NCBI GenBank assembly: GCA_019359015.1 | Contig: JAHHID010000008.1 | Location: 62,001 to 126,000 of the forward strand | Length of the DNA: 64,000 nucleotides | Direction: 5' to 3' | Origin: Spirirestis rafaelensis WJT71-NPBG6 | GTDB lineage: Bacteria > Cyanobacteriota > Cyanobacteriia > Cyanobacteriales > Nostocaceae | Shown: positions 16,148 through 27,645 of the stretch, piece by piece | How the letters are laid out: every line of letters begins with the position of its first letter | Numbering within the stretch: the stretch's first letter is position 1 | Translations under genes and position numbers: made by a program | Notes under the pieces: model-generated | Databases searched by the model: none | Seen by the model: the letters and a program-made list of their open reading frames with translations, nothing else | What the model was told of the DNA's origin: nothing

Positions 16148-16954
16148 TTAGCGTTGTAGTGCGGGGGTTGGTGGTGTGACTTTCAACCGCTTAAACATCG
16201 CTTCTCGCGCTTGCATTGCTAAAGTATCATCTAAAGGCTTCAAGGAAATCGGTTGTTGATATTTTAGGCGCAATGCTGTTTGAATTAACCAATCTGCGAC
16301 AAAGGGATTTTTTGGTAACAAGGGACCGTGGGAATAAGTAGCGATCGCATTCTGATAAAATGCTCCTTCTGTCCCATCTTCACCATTATTACCTAAGCCA
16401 TACACCACTTTACCCAAAGCTTCAACTTTCCCCAGCTTGGTGCGTCCACCGTGATTTTCAAAGCCAACTAAATATGCTTTACTACCCGTCATCTCTTCTA
16501 AATCTCGCGCCAAACGAGTAGCTGTAACTTCAATTACCAAGTTACCAATACAGCGCTTAGTATTTTCACCAGGATGCACTGAGACTAAATCAAGTATTCC
16601 CAAACCTTCAATTCGCTGTCCCAAACCTGGTTCATAATAATGTCCCAGCAATTGGGGTGAACCGCAGGTAAACACTCCCGGTGTACCATTTTCAATTTTC
16701 TCGCGCATTGCTTCGGCTTTCGCACCTTGCAAATCGCGCATGACAATTTCTTGCTGACGGTCTTGTGCGCCACCACCAACTATCAAATCTACAGACTTTA
16801 TATCATCTGGGGTAGCGTTTTGATCCAGGGGTAAGACCCTCACATTGTATCCCCGCCATTGTGCGCGACGTTCTATGGTGATAACATTTCCGCGATCGCC
16901 ATAGGTACTCATCAACGTTGGATATAGCCAACCTATTGTTAATTCAAAACTCAT
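16148..16954 (-). CDS. gatD: Lipid II isoglutaminyl synthase, glutaminase subunit GatD
   Basis: 268 residues of a class I CobB/CobQ-type glutamine amidotransferase. The nucleophile is Cys97 (VFTCGSPQLLGHYY) and the catalytic His is His209 (TYSHGPLLPKNP). The start MSFELTIGWLYPTLMSTYGDRGN is characteristic of GatD. GatD supplies ammonia to MurT, and the complex amidates the alpha-carboxyl of D-glutamate in the lipid II stem peptide. murT lies about 1.07 kb upstream on the same strand. An opposite-strand gene (17454-17855) separates the two, so they are not a simple operon here. Confidence 0.88.
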   Translation of the reverse strand: MSFELTIGWLYPTLMSTYGDRGNVITIERRAQWRGYNVRVLPLDQNATPDDIKSVDLIVGGGAQDRQQEIVMRDLQGAKAEAMREKIENGTPGVFTCGSPQLLGHYYEPGLGQRIEGLGILDLVSVHPGENTKRCIGNLVIEVTATRLARDLEEMTGSKAYLVGFENHGGRTKLGKVEALGKVVYGLGNNGEDGTEGAFYQNAIATYSHGPLLPKNPFVADWLIQTALRLKYQQPISLKPLDDTLAMQAREAMFKRLKVTPPTPALQR

Positions 16955-17453
16955 AAATCCTCTCTTAACTAATAATTTATAACTTTCTTTTCTAACTATG
17001 GTCGGCTAATCCGTGCATATCTAGAGATAGGGAAATAATTTCGGTTTGGGTAAGCATATCCTGAATTTGTCCTCAATGGTGAATTTGCTGCTAAAAAAAT
17101 GTCATCAACATGTCAAACAGCTTGCTGTAAATCTTACCTTGATTGAACTGTTCGTTAATAAAGGGGATTCGGGACTGAGGACTAGGGATTGGGTACTGGG
17201 GAAGAAATTTGCCTAAAATTCGCGTTTTTTTAACCAAAATTTTCTCATTCCCCAATCTCGAATCCTTTATAATTTATGATTTAAAATACTTACTTTCTAA
17301 TTTATTTTTGTATTTGAAGTCACAGTTTTTCTAGTTTGACAACGTGTCATTTTTAAATTTAAAAATATATAACATTATTGGTAGATTATTGGTGTTGAGC
17401 CGTAATATTACAGAGTGCATCCTTGTTGATTTCAACACCTAAAAAATTCCCAT
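16955..17453. other. Intergenic region between gatD and the 133-residue ORF
   Basis: About 500 bases. It contains a short STRR-like stretch (GGGACTGAGGACTAGGGATTGGG, split across about 17167-17200) and its partly complementary CCCCAATC partner near 17250. The second half is AT-rich. No ORF, tRNA or clear terminator is seen. It must hold the gatD promoter and that of the divergent ORF. Confidence 0.5.
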
Positions 17454-17855
17454 ATGGATTGTAAAACGGCTACTTTGGTCTACCAAACTGAGAATCATCT
17501 CGAAAAAATTAGCGAGATTTTTCCCGAAGCTTGGAAATTTTTAGAGGAAGTATCTTTTGCGTATGTTCAAGGCAAAGAAGACAAGTTTGATTCGGATATT
17601 AGAAATTTGGTAGGTGAAAAACCCTTCAAATTTAGAATGGTTCACCGCGATGATAGAGACCAACTAACAAAAGACCTTTCCGACTTATTAGGAGATATTA
17701 CATCGCGCTTACTACTAGAAAAGCATTTTTCGCAAGTAGTTGGTCAGCAAGTATTTTTTAGCACCATTTGTTGTAACAGTCATTTGACAACCGACCACGA
17801 ATTAACTTTAGAAGAAGTTCTACCTTTACAACGTGCAGCTGTGAAGTTGCAATAA
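17454..17855 (+). CDS. Hypothetical protein
   Basis: 133 residues, soluble, no signal peptide and no recognised family. It is mildly acidic with predicted helices (LEKISEIFPEAWKFLEEVSFAYVQ, DLSDLLGDITSRLLLEKHF). Two adjacent cysteines occur at STICCNSH, and the first residues also include a Cys (MDCKTATLVY). It sits on the opposite strand between gatD and murT. Coding-like codon use and a length without low complexity suggest it is real. Function cannot be inferred. Confidence 0.55.
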   Translation: MDCKTATLVYQTENHLEKISEIFPEAWKFLEEVSFAYVQGKEDKFDSDIRNLVGEKPFKFRMVHRDDRDQLTKDLSDLLGDITSRLLLEKHFSQVVGQQVFFSTICCNSHLTTDHELTLEEVLPLQRAAVKLQ

Positions 17856-18021
17856 TTGGGCATTGGGCAATGGGCATGGGGCAATGGGCATGGGGCATTG
17901 GTAATAATTCTTTCCCTTTCACGGCAGATGCTCCACTTGGGGAGACCCCAAGACCGCACTGCCTCCCCTTTCCCCTTTACCCTTTTCCCCTCTTCAAAAA
18001 GCCCATTGCCCATTGCCCAAA

Positions 18022-19359
18022 TTATCGAATCTTCCTACCTGTCAGGGCTTCTCGCACATCTAGCATGGCTGTATAAGTAGGTAAGATATGTAAAGTTTCG
18101 TTATTTGGGGTACGTTCTAAAGCAGTATTGATAGCTTGACGCAAATTTTCTTCCACAATCAGATTAAAATTGCTTTGGGGAGAAAATTCGCTGTAGCGAA
18201 GACGTAATGCCATATCATAAGCGCGATCGCCACTAACTACTAAAGTACCTCCACGTTCTACCAATTTCTCGGTATCGACATCCCATATCCAGGAAACATC
18301 TTCGCCATCTTGAACTTTATCATTCAACACTAGCAAAGTTGTTTTATCACTGCTTTGAGTTACTACTCTAATAGTTTCATTTGTGCCTACGGGATTTTTT
18401 GATAACAAAATTCTGACATTTTTGCCATTAATTTTTAATTCTTCAGCCCGACCAAAAGCAGCTTGAAAGTTAGGAATTGTATCGCGGATAGTTGCTTCAT
18501 CAATTCCCAATTCTTTAGCCGCAGTTGCAGCAGCTAGAGTATTATATTTGTTATACAACCCGACGAGAATTTGTTGCCATTCGCTGCTATCAAGCGTTGG
18601 TTTACTTCTAGTAAAGCCGCAACTAGGACAAGAGTATTCACCCATATGGGATAAATAAACACCTTTGTAGTCTAAGGCATGTCCGCATTTGGGACAATAA
18701 ATAGAATCAACAGCGTGGGGAATTGCTTCTAAATAATTTTCTGGTTCATTCAAACCGAAGAATGAGACTCGTTGCTGAGATAATTGTTGACCAAGATAGC
18801 AGATTGTTGGATCGTCCGCGTTGGCGACAACAATCGTTTCAGGAGATAAAGTAGCGATCGCCTTTGTCCAACGCTTACTAATAGTATCAACTTCCCCATA
18901 TCTGTCAAGTTGGTCGCGGAACAAATTTAAACAAAGGATTAGCTTTGGCTGAATAGGCGCCAAAACCTTTGGCACAATATTCTCATCCACTTCTAAAATG
19001 GCGTAATCAACATCCAGCTTACCTAGGAAGTTGGAGTTTTCCATCAACGCCGTCATCAAACCATTTTCCAGATTTGCACCTGTAGAATTATGCGCTACAC
19101 GGTAGCCTTTGCGTTGTAGTATCTCACATAAAAGTAGCGATGTCGTAGTTTTACCGTTAGTACCAGCAATCAGAATTACCCCGTTTTTGACTTGGTGACT
19201 CAATAATTGCAATAATTGAGGTTCGATGCGACGAGCAATTGAGCCTGGTAATACACTAGCAGCACCCAGACGAAGCGATCGCACTCCAAAAGTTACACTT
19301 TTCGCCACCGACACCGCGATCGCCAGTCGCAGCCTATCTATAAATTTAATTTTTACCAC
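18022..19359 (-). CDS. murT: Lipid II isoglutaminyl synthase, Mur-ligase subunit MurT
   Basis: 445 residues of a Mur-ligase-type ATPase. The P-loop GTNGKTTT is at 66-73. A four-cysteine zinc ribbon (CPKCGHALDY ... YSCPSCGF, about 220-245) is the hallmark of MurT, and the C-terminal DUF1727 region follows (NETIRVV, WDVDTEKL). MurT activates the D-glutamate alpha-carboxyl of lipid II with ATP, and GatD delivers ammonia. The start MVKIKFIDRLRLAIAV is 19359. A TnpB element ends only about 60 bases upstream and its ORF reads into the first codons of murT, so the native promoter may have been displaced. Confidence 0.88.
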   Translation of the reverse strand: MVKIKFIDRLRLAIAVSVAKSVTFGVRSLRLGAASVLPGSIARRIEPQLLQLLSHQVKNGVILIAGTNGKTTTSLLLCEILQRKGYRVAHNSTGANLENGLMTALMENSNFLGKLDVDYAILEVDENIVPKVLAPIQPKLILCLNLFRDQLDRYGEVDTISKRWTKAIATLSPETIVVANADDPTICYLGQQLSQQRVSFFGLNEPENYLEAIPHAVDSIYCPKCGHALDYKGVYLSHMGEYSCPSCGFTRSKPTLDSSEWQQILVGLYNKYNTLAAATAAKELGIDEATIRDTIPNFQAAFGRAEELKINGKNVRILLSKNPVGTNETIRVVTQSSDKTTLLVLNDKVQDGEDVSWIWDVDTEKLVERGGTLVVSGDRAYDMALRLRYSEFSPQSNFNLIVEENLRQAINTALERTPNNETLHILPTYTAMLDVREALTGRKIR

Positions 19360-20608
19360 ATTCGTATCCTGATTTTGTCGCGGTTACTAGCTTATAGCCA
19401 TAAGTTTCAAATTTAATATGCGTAAGCGAACCCCAGCCCTTTAGGGCTGGGCTTTGTAGTAGCCCTGAAAAGTCTGTGCTGAGAGAACAACACAAACCGT
19501 TCGAGCCTCCAGGCTGGCTTACAGACAGCCCCAAAGCTGCAATCATCTTTGCTCCATTCAAATCAGCATCGCCCGACCAATTGCAATTGCTGCACTTGAA
19601 CTTCTTCTCGGATCTCAAACCAATATGCAAGCAACAATGGCAAGTTTGGGAGGTATAAGCTGAAGGAACAGCAACAACTTCCACGCCGTCCCTAATTCCT
19701 TTGTATTCCAAAAACACCCGCAACTGGTAGAATGCCCAAGAGTTACTCCTACGACGTTCTGTCTTGCTGCGTGGTTGTTGATTGGTACGTTCACGGATAC
19801 CAGTCAAGTCCTCAATTGCCACAAATGCTTGTGTACTTTTGGCTTGTTGGATGATTGTTTTGCTAATGTTATGGTTGACCCATGCTTGAAAACGTCTCTC
19901 ACGCCCCGATAGCCGTACCAACACCTGCCGACATCTACGCCGACTAGACCTTGTGCGTGTGGAAGCTTTTTTCTGGAGAGACGCTCTGACGAAGCTATAT
20001 CTATCTCTGGTTTTTGTTAACTTTTCACCACTCCACAAATCCCCATTACTGGTTACGGCAATATCGCGCCGACCAAAATCGACACCAATTACTTTCTTGG
20101 CAGGTTGTGGGTCAGGAACCTCATCTTTTAATTGAATGTGGATGTAATACAACCCATCACGGTGTTTGCATAATTGGGCGCTAGTTGGTTTGCGTCCCTT
20201 GAGTTTACCTCGCTGATAATTGCCTGCATCGATTTTGATGTGTTCCCTGCCATCTAAAGTAGTCAAACTAATTGACCAATCTTTTTCCCTAAATGAAAAA
20301 ATTCTGGCATCATAATCAGCCGAAGTAGGCTTAAATGCTTTTACGGGTTTATCTTTTTTCTTGGCTGCTAGCCGATTAGCCCCAACTCTGGCACAAGCCC
20401 TGACAGCTAAATTAGCAGCCAACCCAAATTTAGCTCGCAAGTCCTCGTAAACAATGTTTTGAATTGTTGTCTTGCTAGTTATTTGTGGCTTGACTACCTC
20501 GTTTGCGTAGTTGCAAGCTGCTGCAAATGCGTGAAGAACCACTTCCAGTTTTTCAGCTTGACTTGAGGTAGGTTGTAATTTGCAAACTAGCGTCAGTACT
20601 TGTTCCAT
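19346..20608 (-). CDS. tnpB: TnpB nuclease of an IS1341-type (IS200/IS605 family) element, copy 1
   Basis: 420 residues. RuvC residues are visible as GVDFGRRDIAVTSNG (Asp), VAIEDLTGIRERT (Glu) and NWSGDADLNGAKM (Asp), with a zinc finger CHCC...CSNC before the last. All look intact. TnpB is an RNA-guided DNA endonuclease whose guide RNA comes from the element's right end. No tnpA (Y1 transposase) is adjacent. The GC hairpin AGCCCTAAAGGGCT (about 19430-19445), which should belong to the right end, is read as codons near the C-terminus. The last 25 residues are therefore probably flanking DNA, ending inside murT. Confidence 0.88.
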   Translation of the reverse strand: MEQVLTLVCKLQPTSSQAEKLEVVLHAFAAACNYANEVVKPQITSKTTIQNIVYEDLRAKFGLAANLAVRACARVGANRLAAKKKDKPVKAFKPTSADYDARIFSFREKDWSISLTTLDGREHIKIDAGNYQRGKLKGRKPTSAQLCKHRDGLYYIHIQLKDEVPDPQPAKKVIGVDFGRRDIAVTSNGDLWSGEKLTKTRDRYSFVRASLQKKASTRTRSSRRRCRQVLVRLSGRERRFQAWVNHNISKTIIQQAKSTQAFVAIEDLTGIRERTNQQPRSKTERRRSNSWAFYQLRVFLEYKGIRDGVEVVAVPSAYTSQTCHCCLHIGLRSEKKFKCSNCNWSGDADLNGAKMIAALGLSVSQPGGSNGLCCSLSTDFSGLLQSPALKGWGSLTHIKFETYGYKLVTATKSGYECGKN

Positions 20609-21062
20609 GAGTTCGACCTTCTCACATATGACTACAATTGTAGACTACAATTTCTTGTGTTGTGTTTCCGGATACTTTACGGCGAATAAATTCGCGCGCG
20701 CCGAGAATTCGGTGAGTTTAGCGAATCCTTACCAAAAAAGCCAGCCTCTTGACAAGGAGAATAATTCTTCTTTCCCGCCCAACGGGAGAGCCAGTCGCCT
20801 TAACGCTCTTAACCCGCGCACGGTGAGCCAGCGCTGCGCTCCTGGTTTCCCTCTCAATCGCGGAGACGCTACGCGAACGTGCCGGCTAGGAGCGAACCCC
20901 GAAGGGGCGCTGGACTCACCATCCCCCCCTCTCCCCCACTCTCCCCTTCAAGCGTTATCTTAAAACTTGGTACTTCGGCGTAATTATATATCCAGCCTAA
21001 TTCGCTTTATTCAGTACAAACTCACGCAGTAGCCGAACAAAATTGAGGTTAAAAGGTTTCTT
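20609..21062. other. Intergenic region with GC-rich palindromic repeats
   Basis: About 450 bases. Next to the tnpB start is an AT-rich inverted repeat (CTACAATTGTAG, about 20633-20644). Then come several GC-rich interspersed units (CGCGCGCGCCGAGAATTCGG, GGAGACGCTACGCGAACG and related) typical of cyanobacterial small dispersed repeats, and a CCCCCCTCTCCCCC stretch. A 127-residue ORF through this region looks like repeat read-through and is not accepted. Confidence 0.5.
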
Positions 21063-21653
21063 TTGATGACTGGTATAAAGTTAAATTTTTCACACAAAAT
21101 TCTTTTTTCCTGGTGGCGTTTTTTCTCTAAATGCCTGTTGGTAATAGCTTGCCTGTTCATCATTGAGATGCAACCTGCATTTGCAGGTATCAATACTGAC
21201 ACGTATGATGGCAATATTTTTGTGGTCTATGCTGGCAATGGTTCACTGGTTCCTCCAAAACAGACCCTCGCACAAACTTTAGCACAACATAAACCCGCAG
21301 TATTGGCGTTTTATGTGGAGGACAGCAGCGATTGCAAACAATATGCCCTTGTTGTTTCAAGAATACAAGAATTCTATGGTCGCGCGGCAGAAATTATCCC
21401 CGTGAGTGTGGATAGTATCTTACCCAAAGAAACTTATGCTACTACAGAACCAGGTTATTACTACTCTGGCGCTCTTCCCCAAATCGTGGTGTTTAATCAG
21501 TTAGGTAATGTAGTTTTGAATAAAAACGGTCAAGTGCCGTATGAAGAAATAGACGACAGATTGCGCGAAGTGTTTGATTTATTACCTCGTGATAAATCAG
21601 TGCAGTTAAAACGGCGTTCCTTCAATGAGTTAAATAGTGAAATAACTCAATAA
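21063..21653 (+). CDS. Exported thioredoxin-like protein, probable photosystem I accumulation factor
   Basis: 196 residues. An N-terminal hydrophobic signal or anchor (WWRFFSKCLLVIACLFIIEMQPAFA) is followed by a thioredoxin-like fold without a CxxC: LAFYVEDSSDCKQYALVVSRIQEFYG has a single Cys at the usual site. The segment SGALPQIVVFNQ provides the cis-Pro loop. The C-terminal EVFDLLPRDKSVQLKRRSFNELNSE is strongly conserved in cyanobacterial homologues that are annotated as thylakoid photosystem I accumulation factors. I recognise the family from memory and the specific function is moderately certain. A strong terminator follows. Confidence 0.7.
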   Translation: MMTGIKLNFSHKILFSWWRFFSKCLLVIACLFIIEMQPAFAGINTDTYDGNIFVVYAGNGSLVPPKQTLAQTLAQHKPAVLAFYVEDSSDCKQYALVVSRIQEFYGRAAEIIPVSVDSILPKETYATTEPGYYYSGALPQIVVFNQLGNVVLNKNGQVPYEEIDDRLREVFDLLPRDKSVQLKRRSFNELNSEITQ

Positions 21654-21659
21654 GTTATG

Positions 21660-21691
21660 GGGCAGACTGAATTTGTCTGCCCTAATTTTTT
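21660..21691 (+). terminator. Rho-independent terminator
   Basis: The stem GGGCAGAC / GTCTGCCC surrounds a seven-base loop, followed by TAATTTTTT. It lies seven bases after the stop of the thylakoid-protein gene. Confidence 0.85.
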
Positions 21692-21996
21692 GTGAAATCA
21701 GATACGACATAGTAATTGAAATCAGGGGATAATATGTAAATATTACGATGAATAATCAGGCAATAAGCATAAAATCAATCACTGGGGACTAGGGACTAAG
21801 GACTGGAAGACAAAGAAAAAGTAAAAAGGAAAAAGTAACAAGAAAGATTTTCTGCCTTTTGCCTTTTACATGATTAGCTTTTACCCAATGCCCAATGACG
21901 CCAGATGCAACAAGAGCGGCTCGCCACACAACGCGCTGGCTCCCCAATGCTTAATGCCCAATGCTCAATGACCAATGACTAATAGAGTGTGTTCTC
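21692..21996. other. Intergenic region with degenerate short repeats
   Basis: About 300 bases with STRR-like pieces (GGGGACTAGGGACTAAGGACTGG) and a run of CCCAATG-type heptamers just before the next gene (about 21885-21983). No gene is seen. Confidence 0.5.
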
Positions 21997-22605
21997 ATGT
22001 CAAAGGTTTACACTACCGAGGAACTAATCCAAATTTTACGTTCTGAACGCCAAGCCTGTCTCAAGGGTGAGCGTTTAAAGTTAGAGGTAACTGTCTCTGG
22101 CAATCCTTTAATTGACCAGTTTATCAAAAGTGATGGACTACAAAAATTTACTGCGTATGAAGATTTTAAAGCCGCCATTCACGATTATCAAAAAAAATAC
22201 CATGTTTCCGGAATTATCTGGCGTAAGGTAACTATTAAAAGTAAAACTTTCCAGTATCCAGAAGTAGATACTCACTTAATTGCTCTAACCTCTGACCTGG
22301 AAATAATAAAAAATGCTAAAAATTCTGTCTTGAATTTTTGGTATGAAGTAACAGATGGGATGGACTTGTACTTAAGTTTTAATAATAGCAAACAATACCA
22401 AAACATTATAAAAGCTGATGTAGAAAGAATTGCTTTAAGAACAGAATGGGCAAGTTTATGTGTGTTTGAAAATTCTAATTTTTTGGAAATAATTTTGCAG
22501 TTAGGATGGGGTAAACCAGAGGAAGCCAGTTATAAACGAGGCAGACCCCATTCTGGTAGTGAGTATATTCACGCAGTAAATCCGGGTAATCGTCCGATTG
22601 GTTAA
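21997..22605 (+). CDS. Hypothetical protein
   Basis: 202 residues, soluble, no signal peptide. The N-terminal TTEELIQILRSERQACLKGERLKLEVT resembles the opening of several cyanobacterial proteins of unknown function. The middle has alternating strands and helices with many Lys/Asn/Tyr. The C-terminus (GKPEEASYKRGRPHSGSEYIHAVNPGNRPIG) is basic and Gly/Pro-rich, probably disordered. No catalytic signature is seen. It is followed after 160 bases by fabG on the same strand, with no sign of coupling. Confidence 0.6.
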   Translation: MSKVYTTEELIQILRSERQACLKGERLKLEVTVSGNPLIDQFIKSDGLQKFTAYEDFKAAIHDYQKKYHVSGIIWRKVTIKSKTFQYPEVDTHLIALTSDLEIIKNAKNSVLNFWYEVTDGMDLYLSFNNSKQYQNIIKADVERIALRTEWASLCVFENSNFLEIILQLGWGKPEEASYKRGRPHSGSEYIHAVNPGNRPIG

Positions 22606-22735
22606 ATATTGTATTAAGCACAAAGAGGGCTTACTACGAAATAAGGAGAGGCTGAGAAAGCTGATTTTTGATTTTCCAGTCATTTAAATTGCATTTGCTG
22701 TCAGTCCCAGGTACGAATCACCATAAGATAATTAG

Positions 22736-23533
<798 letters not shown>

Positions 23534-23539
23534 TTGAAG

Positions 23540-23655
23540 AAGAGGGGGATGGGGAGATGGGGGGATGGGGGGATGGGGAGATGGGAGAAAGAAGAATTAT
23601 TCTCCTTGTCCCCCTTGTCCCCCTTGTCCCCCACTCTCCCACTCCCCCACTCCTC
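23540..23655. repeat. Purine/pyrimidine short tandem repeats between fabG and the WecA-like gene
   Basis: About six imperfect GGGGGATGGGGAGAT units are followed by CCTTGTCCC x3 and CCCACTC units. The two halves are partly complementary and could pair as a long hairpin between convergent genes. Confidence 0.7.
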
Positions 23656-24736
23656 ACACAGTCGCCCGCATTCTTTGCCAGAGAGTAAAGCCTAAAAGGA
23701 TAATGATGCCGCCGAGGGTAGCAACCATGACTGCTAAACTCATGTGTTGTGTTCTCATCGCCAGCAAGTTGAAAATCAAGGTGATTGACCACAGGGTAAA
23801 CCCAGCGTTGCGCTGGGATAAACCCCAAGCTAGCAAACGATGGTGGAGGTGGTCTTTACCGGGGGTACTCATGGGATTTTTCCCTGCCATCAGCCGCTTG
23901 ACAATCACTTGGGTGGTGTCTAGCACTGGCAACAGTAAAAATAATACTGTCGGCACTAGTGAAAACACAGTAGTTACTTGGAGTTTACCCAGAATACTGG
24001 TTGCCGCTAGCACATAGCCAAAAAAGTAGGCTCCGGCATCACCCATAATAATTCGCGAGGGGTGGAAGTTGTGACGCAAAAAGCCCAGCGCCGCCCCCCC
24101 CAATGCTGCTAAAACTAAAGTTGCTGCTGCTCGATTGGGAAACTGAGCAGAAACTGCCAACAAACTCATGGCGGTGATAAAGCTGACTCCTCCCGCTAAA
24201 CCATCCATCCCATCCATCAAATTGATAGCGTTGGTAATTCCTACTACCCAAAACACCGTCAACAACATTGATAAAATTGAGTCAACGGGTGTGCCAAAAT
24301 TTATATCAATACTGATCTTATTAGCAACCAGCAATAGTGCGGTGAGAATTTGAGTAAACATCCGCACAGACGGGGGTAAGCCGAACTGATCGTCTATAAA
24401 GCCGACAAGGACTAATATTGAACCTCCGAGTAAAATACTCAGCACCTGTACCAATACGTTTTGCACTTCAATTGGGCGTAGAAGGCTAGCTAGTACCAGT
24501 GCAGCAATTACTCCGGTGTAGATAGCCAAACCCCCCGCATTGGGCAAAGGTTCTCGATTTAGCCGCCGTGCGTTTGGTTGGTCAGCCCAACCGACGCGCA
24601 AAGCGAACTTGCGTAAAGTAGGAATCAAACGCCACGTAACTAGCCAAGCCAAAAGAAACGTAAATACTACCGCTAACCAGCCGGAACCGCTAGGTTTAGC
24701 TATACCAATAGACTGAAGGGAGTCGTATAGATTCAT
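23654..24736 (-). CDS. Polyprenyl-phosphate N-acetylhexosamine-1-phosphate transferase (WecA/TagO/MraY-family)
   Basis: 360 residues with about ten membrane helices. The family motifs are present: an Asp-containing loop GFIDDQFG, the NLMDGMDGLAGG signature and the C-terminal cytoplasmic loop DHLHHRLLAWGLSQRN. That His-rich loop points to WecA/TagO (GlcNAc-1-P or related sugar) rather than MraY itself. Such enzymes load a sugar phosphate on undecaprenyl phosphate to start O-antigen, wall-polymer or exopolysaccharide chains. It is divergent from groEL, with the CIRCE element nearer to groEL. Confidence 0.85.
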   Translation of the reverse strand: MNLYDSLQSIGIAKPSGSGWLAVVFTFLLAWLVTWRLIPTLRKFALRVGWADQPNARRLNREPLPNAGGLAIYTGVIAALVLASLLRPIEVQNVLVQVLSILLGGSILVLVGFIDDQFGLPPSVRMFTQILTALLLVANKISIDINFGTPVDSILSMLLTVFWVVGITNAINLMDGMDGLAGGVSFITAMSLLAVSAQFPNRAAATLVLAALGGAALGFLRHNFHPSRIIMGDAGAYFFGYVLAATSILGKLQVTTVFSLVPTVLFLLLPVLDTTQVIVKRLMAGKNPMSTPGKDHLHHRLLAWGLSQRNAGFTLWSITLIFNLLAMRTQHMSLAVMVATLGGIIILLGFTLWQRMRATV

Positions 24737-24830
24737 CTCCCGATTTAAGCATTACTGCCAATAGCCGACGTGAGCATCAACATATTAATCAATTTTTTCC
24801 ATCTATTTGTAAAATGAATTGCCTCCTCAG

Positions 24831-26569
<1,739 letters not shown>

Positions 26570-26674
26570 TCCAGAACTGGGGACTAGGTAATAAAGCTAT
26601 CCAGAAAAAGTGTGACATTTATTTGCTACAATCACACCCTACCCAATCCCTAATTCCTTAAGTAAAATTCTGTA

Positions 26675-26700
26675 AGTAGGGCATATGCCCTACTTTTTTT
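26675..26700 (+). terminator. Rho-independent terminator after groEL
   Basis: The 20-base perfect palindrome AGTAGGGCATATGCCCTACT is followed by a run of seven T. Confidence 0.9.
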
Positions 26701-26737
26701 ATTATTAATTTCTAATAATTTAATATATTTTTACAAT

Positions 26738-27460
26738 ATGCATTTTGTAAGAAAACTACCTAAAATAATCATCAATTTAATTAAAATCAGTTTTTTATCT
26801 TTAGCAGTTTATCTACTTTTCGTATGCATTTGGACTTGGTTAGTAACGCCACAGGCAATCAAATCTGCAACTAAAGAAGAAAGAATACACCTGAGCGATT
26901 TACCACCGGATGCAGAAAATATTATTCTTGCTGTCGAAGATCCAAGCTTTTATAATAACCTAGGCATAGACTTAATTACACCAGGTCAGGGTTTAACAAC
27001 AATCAGTCAATCTTTAGCACGGGATTTGTATATCACAAAACCTATTAACGGAGCATTGGGAATACCTCAAAATATTTTCAGACTCATTTGGAAGTATTTT
27101 AAAAGTATAGACTTGGGTCGCGATGTTATGGCATTAGTCCTAAATACGCGTGTTGAAAAACAAATGCAATTAGAGCTTTTTCTCTCGAATATTTACATGG
27201 GAGATATTCAAAATAAACCTGTTATTGGTTTAAAATCCGCAGCGAAAATATACATAAACAAAGAATTGAAAGATTTATCACTAAATGAAGTGATTTATCT
27301 AACTGCAATCATGAAAGTACCAAATGAATTTAATCCAAAAACAAATATATCTCGCCATACTGAACGAGTTAGACGAATTGAGCTTTTAATTGATAAAAAA
27401 TGTCAACCTCTTAATTTATTTGACTCTAGCTTAAAAGGATGTGCGACAAAAAATATTTGA
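26738..27460 (+). CDS. Monofunctional peptidoglycan glycosyltransferase (GT51)
   Basis: 240 residues. An N-terminal membrane helix (about 12-36) leads into a GT51 domain: VEDPSFYNNLGIDL corresponds to the EDxxFxxHxG active-site motif, PGQGLTTISQSLARDLYI to GGSTITQQLAKNL, and TRVEKQMQLELFLSNIYMG to the second catalytic Glu region. GT51 enzymes polymerise lipid II into glycan strands. There is no transpeptidase domain. Several residues differ from the consensus (His to Asn in the first motif, GGST to GQGL), so activity may be altered. Base composition is more AT-rich than neighbours. Confidence 0.75.
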   Translation: MHFVRKLPKIIINLIKISFLSLAVYLLFVCIWTWLVTPQAIKSATKEERIHLSDLPPDAENIILAVEDPSFYNNLGIDLITPGQGLTTISQSLARDLYITKPINGALGIPQNIFRLIWKYFKSIDLGRDVMALVLNTRVEKQMQLELFLSNIYMGDIQNKPVIGLKSAAKIYINKELKDLSLNEVIYLTAIMKVPNEFNPKTNISRHTERVRRIELLIDKKCQPLNLFDSSLKGCATKNI

Positions 27461-27645
27461 TGGTGATTTCTCGTACTGGGGACTCTTTACTGGGGACTCC
27501 TTGGAGACAAGGGGACTAATGCCCTATGCCCAATCCCTAATTACCATCGTAAAATCCTGTAGGGGCGGGGAATCAAAGCGCCCTCATATAATTTAATTAA
27601 ATAATAAAAAAATTAATAATTAAACCGCAGACAAAAAAAAGTATG

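Noticed and set aside
19346-20608. TnpB proteins as possible Cas12 effectors
   Set aside because: They are about 400 residues, lack a REC lobe, have no CRISPR array nearby and carry IS-type ends.
20580-20963. 127-codon ORF upstream of the thylakoid factor
   Set aside because: It runs through dispersed GC-rich repeats and has no family features.
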